The notes: a model not told the origin generated them from the sequence alone. A DNA stretch of 64,000 nt from Micromonospora sp. M71_S20 (GCF_003664255.1 NZ_RCCV01000004.1:744001-808000), one strand, 5' to 3'. Positions 34,684 to 42,902 are shown, counted from the stretch's first letter. Program-made: numbers and translations.

Positions 34684-36005
34684 CTCGGCACGTACCCGGT
34701 CATCGCGTCACGGACCCGGGCCGAGGTCAGCCACGGGCCGACCGCGTCGGAGCGGGCCAGCCCGGCCGGGGTCAGCCGCAGCCCGCCGTCGGTGGCCCAC
34801 CCCCGGTCGACCAGCCGGCCCAGCTCGGGGAAGTCCTCGCCGGGCGGGCGGCCGAAGCGGGCCCGGTAGGCCGCCGGGTCGACCCCCTCGGCGCGCAGCA
34901 GCGACTTGAGCAGCCACCGGCGGCGCTGCTCCGCGCCGTCCAGGGCGAACCCGAACTCGGCGTACCGGAAGTCGTCCGCCGGGCGGGCCAGGTAGTCGTC
35001 GAGCACCGCGCGCACCTGCGACACGCCGACCGCGTAGTCGAACGAGTAGTGCAGGGACGTGGTGTAGGAGCGGGCGCCGCAGCCGAGGCCGACCATGCCG
35101 TCGTCCTGGCAGCAGTAGTCCGGCCCGTCCGGGGTGGGCGCGTCGGAGCGGCGGAACTGCCGCATCGACTCCTGCCGGTACCCGGCCGCGCCCAGCGTCG
35201 CCACCGCCTGCTCGTAGAGGGCGAGTCGCTGGGCGTCCCAGTCCGCCCGGCCGTGCGCCCGCCGCCCGAGCCCCGTCAGCGGACGCACGTACAGCGGGTA
35301 GAGGTAAAGCTCCTCGGGCCGCCACGCCAGGGCCGCGTCGAGGCTCTGTCGCCAGGTGTCGGCGGTCTGCCCGTCGATGCCGTAGATCAGGTCGATGTTG
35401 AGCACGGGGATCCGGGCGTCGCGGATCGCTCCCAGGGCCGTCTCCACCTCCGCGCGCCGCTGCGGCCGGCCGGCGGCGCGGGCCTCGGCGTCGAGGAAGC
35501 TCTGCACGCCGATGCTCACCCGGGTGGTGCCGTGCGCGGCGAGCACCGCGAGCCGGTCTGGCGTCGCGGTCGCCGGCGAGGTCTCCACCGACAGCGGTAC
35601 GCCGGGCAGCCGGGCGCCCATCGCGGTGGCGATGCCGAACAGGTCGGTCAGCTCGTCGGCGGTCAGGTAGGTGGGGGTGCCGCCGCCGAGTGCCGCGCGG
35701 GCGTAGCCGGCGTCGTCGCCCAGCGCCTCGGCGACCCGGCCGGCCTGCCGGCGCAGCTGCCGCAGGTACGCCGTCACCTGTTCGGCGGGCGCGTTGGCGC
35801 GGGTGAACAGGTTGCAGAAGCCGCAGCGCATCTCGCAGAACGGCAGGTGCACGTAGAGAAAGAGCGCCTCGCGCGCCTCGGCCCGCCACACGTCCGCCAG
35901 CAGCGGGCGCGGTCGCAGCGGCCGGTAGGAGGTCTTGTGCGGGTACGCGTAGAGGTACTGCTGGTACGGCGAGCCGTCGAGGCCCGTGTCGGTGCTGGTC
36001 ACCAT
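34680..36005 (-). CDS. STM4012-family radical SAM protein, HemN/CPO-like
   Basis: 441 aa from ATG 36005, overlapping the previous gene's stop; GTG 36002 is the alternative. The cluster motif is YVHLPFCEMRCGFCNLF (CxxxCxxC), then LGGGTPTYL and VSIGVQSF, as in oxygen-independent coproporphyrinogen oxidase and its relatives. A HemN-like C-terminal winged domain follows. No other haem genes are nearby. The family name, shared by NCBI-type annotation of similar five-gene sets, carries no known reaction. Coupled at both ends to its neighbours. Confidence 0.88.
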   Translation of the reverse strand: MVTSTDTGLDGSPYQQYLYAYPHKTSYRPLRPRPLLADVWRAEAREALFLYVHLPFCEMRCGFCNLFTRANAPAEQVTAYLRQLRRQAGRVAEALGDDAGYARAALGGGTPTYLTADELTDLFGIATAMGARLPGVPLSVETSPATATPDRLAVLAAHGTTRVSIGVQSFLDAEARAAGRPQRRAEVETALGAIRDARIPVLNIDLIYGIDGQTADTWRQSLDAALAWRPEELYLYPLYVRPLTGLGRRAHGRADWDAQRLALYEQAVATLGAAGYRQESMRQFRRSDAPTPDGPDYCCQDDGMVGLGCGARSYTTSLHYSFDYAVGVSQVRAVLDDYLARPADDFRYAEFGFALDGAEQRRRWLLKSLLRAEGVDPAAYRARFGRPPGEDFPELGRLVDRGWATDGGLRLTPAGLARSDAVGPWLTSARVRDAMTGYVPR

Positions 36006-36793
36006 TCCCCCGGTCGCAGGACGAAGTGGGCGTACGGGACCGTCCACACCACGTCGTGGCCGATCCGGTGGCCGGTGTGGCCGTCCTCCCCGTAGGCGGT
36101 GCCGTGGTCGGAGCAGACGATCGCGAACACCGGTCGGCCCCGGCCGGTGAGCAGGGCGAACAGCCGGTCGATCCGGCCGTCGACGTACTCCAGGGCGGCG
36201 GCGTGGCTGGCCAGGTCGTCGGCCTGCGCCCCGGGCAGGTGGTGCCGGTTGGGCTGGTGCAGGGCGGCGACGTTGAGGAACGTGAACAGCGGCTGCCGCG
36301 CCGGCACCCGCGGCAGCACCTCGGCCAGCCGGTCGAGCTGCGCGTCCAGGCAGGTGGGGGAGGTGACCCCGAACTCCGGCTCCCAGTGCGCCTCGGCGAA
36401 CAGGCCCGGCAGCACCGCCCCGAGCGGGCTGCGCCGGTTGAAGAACCCGACCCCGCCCAGGCAGAGCGTGTGGTAGCCGACGTCGGCGAGTGCCGTCGGC
36501 AGGTCCGGCGCGTCGAACACCCACGTGTCGGCGCCGGACGTCTCGCTGCCGGGGAACGCCGCCGCGTACAGCCGCTCGTGCCGGCCGGGGGTGACCGGGG
36601 TGGGCAGGAAACCGGCGAAGAACGCGTGGTGCGCGGCGTAGGTGAAGCTGGCGGGGGAGTGCCGGCGCTCCCACCGGCCCCCGGGCAGCGCCCGCGCCAG
36701 GTGCGGCGTGCGCCCCCGCGCGGCCAGGTCGGCGGCGACGTCGTGACGCAGCGTGTCGAGGGTGAGCAGGAGCAGGTCGTGGCTGCCGATCAT
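35999..36793 (-). CDS. STM4013/SEN3800-family hydrolase, alkaline-phosphatase/sulfatase fold
   Basis: 264 aa, ATG 36793 overlapping the ATP-grasp stop (ATGA). LLLTLDTLRHD at residues 8-18 gives the first metal-binding Asp. SPASFTYAAHHAFFAGFLP provides a likely Thr/Ser nucleophile. SDHGTAYGEDGHTGHRIGHD near the C-terminus holds the remaining metal ligands (Asp-His and later His). It is small for a sulfatase (usually 400-550 aa) and lacks the Cys-x-Pro-x-Arg formylglycine motif. A phosphoester or phosphonate hydrolase is more likely. Cytoplasmic, no signal peptide. Part of the STM4011-4015 operon. Confidence 0.87.
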   Translation of the reverse strand: MIGSHDLLLLTLDTLRHDVAADLAARGRTPHLARALPGGRWERRHSPASFTYAAHHAFFAGFLPTPVTPGRHERLYAAAFPGSETSGADTWVFDAPDLPTALADVGYHTLCLGGVGFFNRRSPLGAVLPGLFAEAHWEPEFGVTSPTCLDAQLDRLAEVLPRVPARQPLFTFLNVAALHQPNRHHLPGAQADDLASHAAALEYVDGRIDRLFALLTGRGRPVFAIVCSDHGTAYGEDGHTGHRIGHDVVWTVPYAHFVLRPGEW

Positions 36794-37971
36794 GCTCCGC
36801 ACCGGAGCACCTCCCGTCCCGCCGCGTCGCCGCGCGTCGGCCCCTGTCCGGTCGCGTCGCGCCGATTGGGCCGCCGTCCCGTCGCGTCGCCGCGCGGCGG
36901 TGCCTGCCCGGCCGCCGCGCGCCAGCGGTCCCACCGGCCGTCGGTCAGGGCGCGCACCTGCTCGGCGTAGGTGTCCCGGCCGTCGGTGAGCACTCCCGGC
37001 AACAGGTCGCCGAAGGCGTTGACCTCGGCCACCGCGTGGCGTCGCCAGCCGACGAGGAACATCAGGTCGATCCCGACCTGGAGCGTGCGGGGGAAGCACC
37101 GGGCCACCCGCTCGCAGGTTTCCATCGCCGCCGCCCACGCCGCCGGCCCGGCCGCCGCGCGCAGCTCGGCGAGGTCGCCGCGCGCGTTGCCCAGGTGCAG
37201 GTTGGTCAGCGGCCCCCGGGCGGCACGCACCACGGCGTGGGTGGGCCGCCCCGCGACCGTCACCACCCGCAGGTCGACCACCCGGTCGCCGAGCCCCGCC
37301 TTGGGCAGCCACCGCTCCACGTGCAGGCCCTCCCCGGCGATCCGGTCGACGATCGCGGCGACCTCGGCCTCGTCGGTGTAGCGGCGTGGCCGTAGTGAAT
37401 TGAACAGCCCGTCCGGTGTCGCCTCGACCGTGGTGACCGCCTGCACCCGCCGCCCGGCCACCGCCAGCGCGACGACCCCGGCGGCGGACGAGCCGTGCGC
37501 GGGCTTGACGAACACGCGGCTCCAGCGGGCCGCCGCCATCGCCGCCCGCAACTGCTCCCACCCGTGCACGGCGGGCAGCGCGGCCGGGACCGGCACCCCG
37601 GCGGTGGCCAGCCGCGCGTGGCAGCGCCGCTTGTCGCAGAGCACCGCGACGTCCGCCGGGTCGTTGAGCAGTTCCGCTCCGCCGGCGGCGACCCGGTCCA
37701 GGCCCCGCAGCAGTCCGGCGTACGTGGCGGCCAGGCCGACCAGCTCGCCGTGCCGGGCCGGGGCGGCGGACCGGCGCAGCAGCCGGTCCACCTCCGCGTC
37801 CTCCCCGGGCGAGTCGACCCGTACCACCGCGCCGGCCGCCGGGGGCGCCGCCCCGGTCAGCACGTCGGCCCACGGCAGCACCGCCGGTCGGGGCAGGCCG
37901 GCGCCGACGACCGCCCGGGTGAACAGGTCGACCCGACGGTTACCGGGGTTGCCGACGACGGTCAGGCGCAT
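36790..37971 (-). CDS. STM4014-family ATP-grasp protein
   Basis: 393 aa, ATG 37971, one base after the upstream stop. N-terminal Rossmann-like start RLTVVGNPGNRRVDLF. The ATP-grasp core shows LCDKRRCHARLATAGVPVP, RVFVKPAHGSSAAGV (ATP-binding Lys), VVDLRVVTV and a metal site LQVGIDLMF...VAEVNAFGDLLPG. Such proteins ligate a carboxylate to an amine or similar, often an amino acid to a peptide. The C-terminal 40 residues hold three degenerate 10-residue repeats (RGDATGRRPN, RRDATGQGPT, RGDAAGREVL), absent from the catalytic fold. Substrate unknown. Confidence 0.87.
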   Translation of the reverse strand: MRLTVVGNPGNRRVDLFTRAVVGAGLPRPAVLPWADVLTGAAPPAAGAVVRVDSPGEDAEVDRLLRRSAAPARHGELVGLAATYAGLLRGLDRVAAGGAELLNDPADVAVLCDKRRCHARLATAGVPVPAALPAVHGWEQLRAAMAAARWSRVFVKPAHGSSAAGVVALAVAGRRVQAVTTVEATPDGLFNSLRPRRYTDEAEVAAIVDRIAGEGLHVERWLPKAGLGDRVVDLRVVTVAGRPTHAVVRAARGPLTNLHLGNARGDLAELRAAAGPAAWAAAMETCERVARCFPRTLQVGIDLMFLVGWRRHAVAEVNAFGDLLPGVLTDGRDTYAEQVRALTDGRWDRWRAAAGQAPPRGDATGRRPNRRDATGQGPTRGDAAGREVLRCGA

Positions 37972-37972
37972 G

Positions 37973-38920
37973 TCACTCCGACACCGCCGTGTAGCGGTAG
38001 CTCTCGCCGTCGTACTCGTCGGGCTCCTGCGGGTCGGAGTCGTCCACCCGGACGCCCGGCAGCGCGGCGACCAGTGACGCGGCCGTCTCCTCCGACAGGT
38101 AGTGGTGGTGTAGGTCCAGCTCCGCCAGGTGGGTCAGCGGCTGCCCGGCCAGGAGGGCCGCCGCGCCCTCGTCGCCGAGCGTGCCCATCGACAGGTCCAG
38201 CCGTTCCAGCCGGGGCACCACCGGCGCCGACGCCAGCGCCCGGGCGAGGTCGTCGGCGATCTCCGAGTTGCACAGGCCGAGCCGGCGCAGCCCGGGGAAC
38301 CGCTCCCCGGCCAGCAGCGGGGCCAGGTCGGCCACCTGCGCGTCGCCGCCGTAGTCGGAGGTGCCGAGCCACAGCTCCAGGTCGGTCAGCGCGGGCAGGT
38401 CGGAGTCGAGCACCGCGCCGACGAAAGCCCGGGACAGCCCGCCGCTCTCCACCGCCAGCTCCCGCAGCCGCGCGTGCCGCACGGGAGAGAAGGCGAGGTC
38501 CTCGCCACCGCGTACCCGCAGCACCTCCAGCTGCGGGTACGCCGTCAGCAGCGGGCTGACGTCGCCCACCTTCATCCAGGAGACCTCGCACTCCTCGACG
38601 GTGATGTCACCGAGGAACAGGGCACGCAGGGCGGGCAGGCGCGACGCCGCCGCGCAGAGCTGCGCGACCGGGGCGGTGTGGAACGCCGCGTAGCCCCAGG
38701 AGCCGATGACCAGGGAGTCCACGGACGGCCCGGCCTGCGCGACGAACCGGTCGAACGCGACGCGGAACTCCTCCGAGAGCTTGTACTCCATGCTCTCGTT
38801 GAAGTGCCAAAGGGCGAACCGCCACGAGACCGGGCCGTCCACCATGGGCAGCGGCCCGTCGACGGGGACGTCCACCACCGGGCGGCCGGCGAAGTGGCGC
38901 GCGTGGGAACCGAAGGCCAT
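37973..38920 (-). CDS. STM4015-family leucine-rich-repeat protein, copy B
   Basis: 315 aa, ATG 38920, 6 bases after the stop of the paralog upstream. The N-terminal domain has about 90 residues (FGSHARHFAGRPVVDV, VSWRFALWHF). At least six LRR-type units of the LPAL..L.L / L..L.LS.. pattern follow. The C-terminal part LDLSMGTLGDEGAAALLAG and YLSEETAA is very close to copy A. The chain ends RYTAVSE. LRR proteins bind partners; here it may be the substrate or scaffold of the radical SAM and ATP-grasp enzymes encoded downstream (inference). Confidence 0.87.
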   Translation of the reverse strand: MAFGSHARHFAGRPVVDVPVDGPLPMVDGPVSWRFALWHFNESMEYKLSEEFRVAFDRFVAQAGPSVDSLVIGSWGYAAFHTAPVAQLCAAASRLPALRALFLGDITVEECEVSWMKVGDVSPLLTAYPQLEVLRVRGGEDLAFSPVRHARLRELAVESGGLSRAFVGAVLDSDLPALTDLELWLGTSDYGGDAQVADLAPLLAGERFPGLRRLGLCNSEIADDLARALASAPVVPRLERLDLSMGTLGDEGAAALLAGQPLTHLAELDLHHHYLSEETAASLVAALPGVRVDDSDPQEPDEYDGESYRYTAVSE

Positions 38921-38926
38921 GTCCGC

Positions 38927-39859
38927 TCACTCCCCGACGGCCGTGTAACGGTGCGGCGTGCCGTCGAAGTCCTCGGCGACCTGTGGGTCCGAGAGGTCCA
39001 CCCGCACGCCCGGCAGGGCGGCGGCCACCGCCGCGGCCATCTCCTCGGAGAGGAAGTGGTGCTCCAGGTCGAGCCGCGTCAAATGGGTCAGCGGCTGCCC
39101 GGCCAGCAGCGCCTTCGCGCCCTCGTCGGTCAGCGTGCCCATCGAGAGGTCGAGCGCCTCCAGCCGGGGGACGACCGGTGCGGTCGCGACGGCCGCCGCC
39201 ACGGCGTCGGCGATCTCCGCGTTGCAGAGCCCGAGGTGTCGCAGCGCCGGCAGGCCGGCGCCGGAGAGCACCCCGGCCAGGTCCTCGGCGCTCGCGTCGC
39301 CGCCGTAGTCCCTCCTGCCGAGCCAGAGGTCCAGCCGGTGCAGGGCCGGCAGCTCGCACGCGCCGACGGCACGGACCACCCCGGCCGGCAGCCCGCCGGA
39401 CTCGAACCGCAGCTCCCGCAGCTCGGCGTGGCGGATCGGCTCCAGCCGCAGGCCCTGGGCCCCGCGCACCCACAGCACCCCCAGCGACGGGTACGCCGCG
39501 AGCAGCGGCGTGATGTCGCCGTGGGTGAGCCAGGAGATCTCGCACTGCTCGTAGGTCAGGTCGGCGAGGAAGACCGCCCGCAGCCCCGTCCACTCCGCGG
39601 CGGCCTCGACCAGCGGCTCGATCGGCAGCGGCCGCTCGTAGGCCTCGCCCCACTCGCCGATCACCAGGGCGCGCACCGCCTCGGGCGGCACCTGCTCCCG
39701 CAGCGCCCGTACGAGACCGAGGAACTCCTCGGCCTCCGCGTCGTGCTCCTCGACCTCCAGCCGCCAGGCGACCGCCGACGGATCGTCGGGAAGTGTCATT
39801 CCCGGGGTGAAGGTCACTACCGGTAATCCGACGAACGACGACACGTGCGAGCTGATCAC
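38927..39859 (-). CDS. STM4015-family leucine-rich-repeat protein, copy A
   Basis: 310 aa from GTG 39859 with GGAGG upstream; first gene of the operon. Same layout as copy B: N-terminal domain (SSHVSSFVGLPVVTFTPG, VAWRLEVEEHD), LRR units, LDLSMGTLTDEGAKALLAG, FLSEEMAA, and C-terminus RYTAVGE. The two copies are clearly paralogs from a tandem duplication, diverged at the N-terminus and most alike at the C-terminus. I see no clear promoter in the 114-base gap upstream. Confidence 0.87.
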   Translation of the reverse strand: MISSHVSSFVGLPVVTFTPGMTLPDDPSAVAWRLEVEEHDAEAEEFLGLVRALREQVPPEAVRALVIGEWGEAYERPLPIEPLVEAAAEWTGLRAVFLADLTYEQCEISWLTHGDITPLLAAYPSLGVLWVRGAQGLRLEPIRHAELRELRFESGGLPAGVVRAVGACELPALHRLDLWLGRRDYGGDASAEDLAGVLSGAGLPALRHLGLCNAEIADAVAAAVATAPVVPRLEALDLSMGTLTDEGAKALLAGQPLTHLTRLDLEHHFLSEEMAAAVAAALPGVRVDLSDPQVAEDFDGTPHRYTAVGE

Positions 39860-39931
39860 GCCTACCTCCGGTCCGACTGGTGCAGCGGCGGCGCGACGGT
39901 AACAGGTCCGCCCGACAAGATGATCAGCAAG

Positions 39932-39973
39932 CCGGCCGGCGCTGCCGGTCTCCCGGCTCCGGCCGCCGGCCGG
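39932..39973 (-). terminator. Hairpin after the shikimate-dehydrogenase-like gene
   Basis: 10-base arms CCGGCCGGCG (39932-39941) and its complement (39964-39973) flank a loop that is itself partly paired, immediately after the minus-strand stop at 39974. Confidence 0.5.
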
Positions 39974-40765
39974 TCACAGCCCGAAGAACGCGAGGTAGGC
40001 GTCGATCTGGTGGGCGAGCATCGGCTCGCCGGGATGCGCCCGCAGGCCCCGGGCCCGCGCCTCGGCCAGCAGGACCGTCTCCGCCGGCGTCATGATGATG
40101 TCGGCGACCACGGCGTCCGCCGGCAGGTCGGCCACCGCGAACGACGGCGGGTCGTCGGGGCGCAGCCCCAGGGGCGTGGCGTTGACCGCGAGGTCGGCGT
40201 CGGCCAGGCGCGGTCGCGCCGTCGCGCCGACCCGGCCGGGGTACGCGGCACAGAGCCGCCGCCGCAGGGTCTCCAGCCGACCCGGGTCGGTGTCGCTCAG
40301 CCGCAGCTCCGCCACGCCGGCGTCGAGCAGGGCCACCGCGATCGCGCTGCCCGCCCCGCCCGCGCCCACCACGCACGCCCGGCGGCCCCGCGGGTGGTGT
40401 CCGGCCTCGGCCAGCCCACGGACGAACCCGTCGCCGTCGAAGGTGTCCGCGGTCCACGTCCCGTCGGGCTCGCGCCGCAGGGCGTTGGCGCTGCCGGCCA
40501 GGCGGGCGCGGTCGCTGGCCCGGTCGGCGAGGTCCAGCGCGGCGGCCTTGTGCGGCACGGTGATTAGCATCCCGTGCAGGTTTGCCACCCGTTGCAGCCC
40601 CCGCACCACCTGGGTGAGGTCGGCCGCCGCCGCGTGGACCGGGACGAGCACCGCGTCGGTGCCGCGCCGGGCCAGCACGGGGTTGAGCAGCCCGGGGGCG
40701 CGCACCTGCGCGATCGGGTCGCCGAGCAGCGCGTACACCCGGGTGGCGCCGCCTATCTCGGTCAT
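39974..40765 (-). CDS. Shikimate dehydrogenase-like oxidoreductase (AroE family)
   Basis: 263 aa, ATG 40765. TVPHK (catalytic Lys), SANALR, DTFDGDGFVRGL (catalytic Asp) and VVGAGGAGSAIA (NAD(P) loop) mark the AroE fold. The substrate-anchoring Ser-x-Ser of true AroE (normally PIxHSxSP) reads PIAQVRAP here, so the shikimate carboxylate contact is missing. It is probably a paralog with another substrate (quinate-like or a secondary metabolite) rather than the housekeeping enzyme. No other aromatic-pathway gene adjoins it. Confidence 0.85.
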   Translation of the reverse strand: MTEIGGATRVYALLGDPIAQVRAPGLLNPVLARRGTDAVLVPVHAAAADLTQVVRGLQRVANLHGMLITVPHKAAALDLADRASDRARLAGSANALRREPDGTWTADTFDGDGFVRGLAEAGHHPRGRRACVVGAGGAGSAIAVALLDAGVAELRLSDTDPGRLETLRRRLCAAYPGRVGATARPRLADADLAVNATPLGLRPDDPPSFAVADLPADAVVADIIMTPAETVLLAEARARGLRAHPGEPMLAHQIDAYLAFFGL

Positions 40766-40883
40766 GGGCGTCTCCCGCGGGGGCAGGGGTCGTCCGGCGC
40801 GGCCGGACCGGGGCGGTGCCGACCCTACGCGACGGCGGCACCCGCCCCGACCCGGGCACGTCGGCCACCGGCGGCAGACGGGC

Positions 40884-40919
40884 CGCGCCCACCCGGCCGG
40901 GGGCGGCCGGGTGGGCGCG
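40884..40919 (-). terminator. Hairpin terminator after the hemerythrin gene
   Basis: Perfect 15-base stem CGCGCCCACCCGGCC (40884-40898) with complement 40905-40919 and a 6-base loop, 17 bases past the minus-strand stop at 40937. Confidence 0.75.
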
Positions 40920-40936
40920 TTGGTTTCCGCGGGTTA

Positions 40937-41521
40937 TCAGCCGCTGGACGACGGCCTGCGGATCGCGTCGCGCACGCGGTCGATGACCGCCAGCGCCGGT
41001 CCGGCCGCGAGGTTGCCCTTCGCGGACTGGGCGCTGGGGTGCGGGCGCGTCGGCGCGGTCGCCTCCGCCATCCGTACGGCGCCGGCCATCGTGCGGAGCC
41101 GGTCGGCGGGTACGTGCTGGCGCAGCAGCGGGAACTCCTGGCGTTCCTCGTAGCGGGCGTGGGTGAGCACCGCGTCGCGCAGCAGGATGATGCCGGTGTC
41201 GAAGCCCTCGGCGTCGACACCTCCGGCGATCAGGGTCTTCAGCGTCTCCTTGGCCTGGCGTTCCTCGGCGAGGCGCTCGTCGACCATGGCGTCGCCGCCC
41301 CCGCCCGGCAGCGTCCGGGCCAGCGGGTGGACGACCTCCTCCTCGGCGGTCTCGTGCGCGGCGAGGAGCTTCACCAGGTCGTCGAAGGCTTCCCGGCGGG
41401 TCTCGCCGGTGCTGCCGATCACCAGCAGGAACAGCTCCTCGATGCGCGCGTGCTGGGCCAGCAGCAGGTCGACGACGTCGTCCTCGGGGCCGCGCGTGGC
41501 CGGGGCACCGGTGTCAGGCAT
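40937..41521 (-). CDS. Hemerythrin HHE-domain protein
   Basis: 194 aa, ATG 41521, overlapping the upstream gene by 8 bases. Hemerythrin ligands are spread over the helical bundle: LLLAQHARIEELF, LAAHETAEEEVVHPL, and LTHARYEERQEFPLL provide the H, HxxxE, H and HxxxE positions. The C-terminal 40 residues are low-complexity. Cytoplasmic diiron protein for oxygen, NO or iron handling. It pairs with the ferritin-like protein and shares a stress-type promoter. Confidence 0.9.
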   Translation of the reverse strand: MPDTGAPATRGPEDDVVDLLLAQHARIEELFLLVIGSTGETRREAFDDLVKLLAAHETAEEEVVHPLARTLPGGGGDAMVDERLAEERQAKETLKTLIAGGVDAEGFDTGIILLRDAVLTHARYEERQEFPLLRQHVPADRLRTMAGAVRMAEATAPTRPHPSAQSAKGNLAAGPALAVIDRVRDAIRRPSSSG

Positions 41522-42728
41522 GGCTGCCTCCCCGCGCGCGCAGCGACTCCACCGGGTGGGGCCCCTCGGTCTCGATGCGGTACTCGTCGCCGAAGCGCTC
41601 CCGGTGCATGTCGATCACCTGCTCGCTCGGCGGCTTCTGCCCGTCGTGCAGTTGCTGCTGCATCGACTCGAACCGCTCGTGCGCCTCCCGCACGTACCCC
41701 TCGCCGATCTTGTTGAGGTCGACCTGGGTGGCGAGCAGGTGGCGCAGGTACTCCTTGTTGGGCTCGAAGGTAAGCGGCTCGGGCAGGCCCGCGTTGCCCA
41801 CGATCTCCTCCGGCTCGCGGCCGTCGTGGCGGCGCAGCAGCTCGGCGGCCTGTTGCAGGTGCGCCAGCTCCATCTGCAGGTGCAGCTCCCACACCGCCCT
41901 GATCCGCGGGTCGCTCTCCTGCTGCATGAAGGAGTAGTAGAGCCAGCACTCGTTGTACTCGTGGGTGAGCAGCCGCTCCCACCAGTTCTCGCCCGGGTCG
42001 AGCAGCGACTCGTAGTGCGTGACGTGCTCCTGCTCGATGAGGCTGATCTCCTGGTAGAGCTGCCGCGCGATGGGCTCCATGTACTGCGGTCCGACGTTCA
42101 TGTAATAGAACATGACCTGCTGCTCGGCCGACAGGATGGTCAGCGCGTGCAGCTTGGAGCGGGGGTCGACGGTGTTGCGGTCGTACGGGGTGCGCACCTC
42201 GTCGAACGGGTGCCGGTGCTCGACGACGGTGGGTCGGCCGGGCATGACCTCGGTCAGGCCCTGCACGATCTTGTCCGCCTTGCGGCGTTCCACCATCTCG
42301 TAGAGGTTGGCGTAGCGGTAGAGGTGGTCGAAGTCCTCCAGCACGCCGAACTCGTAGCCCTGCTTCAGGTACGGGTCCGGCTCGTGCCGGGCCACCCACG
42401 CGGTCAGGTCGACGGCCACCTGCTCGTAGCCGAGCGTCGTCTCCAGCACGCTCGCGGCGCCGGGCAGCAGCCAGTTCACCACCCGCTGCTGCTGGCTCTC
42501 CAGGTAGCGCACGTACGCCAACTGCCGGCGGACCTCCTGGTCGGGGCAGTTGCGGGCGAACTGGTGCTGGAAGTTGATCGCCTCGACCTCGATGCCGTTC
42601 ATGGTGATGATGCGGCAGCGGGTGTACGGGTCGACCGCCTCCGGGTCGATCGGCTCCACGTTGAGTTCGCGCCAGTTGCGGATCTGGCTCTCCAGCGGGA
42701 TTCCTTTGTGCTCCAACGGGTTGAACAC
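41514..42728 (-). CDS. Ferritin-like diiron protein of unknown function
   Basis: 404 aa from GTG 42728, chosen because AAGGAG lies 5 bases upstream; the longer form adds unconserved residues. Mostly helical, with Glu/His pairs of ferritin-like type: EAINFQHQFARNC early, then LIEQEHVTHYESLL and WELHLQMELAHLQQAAELL. No name beyond ferritin-like can be given; it is much longer than ferritin (about 170 aa). Operon partner of the hemerythrin, so iron or oxygen stress is likely. Confidence 0.8.
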   Translation of the reverse strand: MFNPLEHKGIPLESQIRNWRELNVEPIDPEAVDPYTRCRIITMNGIEVEAINFQHQFARNCPDQEVRRQLAYVRYLESQQQRVVNWLLPGAASVLETTLGYEQVAVDLTAWVARHEPDPYLKQGYEFGVLEDFDHLYRYANLYEMVERRKADKIVQGLTEVMPGRPTVVEHRHPFDEVRTPYDRNTVDPRSKLHALTILSAEQQVMFYYMNVGPQYMEPIARQLYQEISLIEQEHVTHYESLLDPGENWWERLLTHEYNECWLYYSFMQQESDPRIRAVWELHLQMELAHLQQAAELLRRHDGREPEEIVGNAGLPEPLTFEPNKEYLRHLLATQVDLNKIGEGYVREAHERFESMQQQLHDGQKPPSEQVIDMHRERFGDEYRIETEGPHPVESLRARGGSHA

Positions 42729-42762
42729 GGCGTCTCCTTCTTCGGCCGGGGTATCGACTGCG

Positions 42763-42787
42763 CTACCCCGACAGTCCGGGCGAAAAC
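42763..42787 (-). promoter_or_regulatory. SigB/SigF-type stress promoter
   Basis: On the minus strand GTTT (42787-42784), a 15-base spacer and GGGTAG (42768-42763) match the actinobacterial SigB/SigF-family promoter pattern (GTTT-N14-16-GGGTAT). It lies about 35 bases before the ferritin-like GTG. A SigB/F-type sigma gene is at 61824. Confidence 0.6.
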
Positions 42788-42902
42788 GGCTGGCCCGGGC
42801 TTTCCTGCGCCGGGGGACTGGTGATTTCACCGATGCGGCGCCGCCGGCACCGTCGAAGACTGATGCATGTCGATATGCCCCGTCCCGTAGGGAGTGCCCG
42901 AC

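Noticed and set aside
34680..36005. Annotation of the HemN-like protein as coproporphyrinogen III oxidase
   Set aside because: No haem-synthesis neighbours; the operon context and whole-set match to STM4011-4015 families argue for a different role.
35999..37873. Extended 624-codon form of the STM4013-like hydrolase
   Set aside because: The first part overlaps the ATP-grasp gene in another frame; ATG 36793 with ATGA coupling and the motif LLLTLDTLRHD directly after it fix the start.
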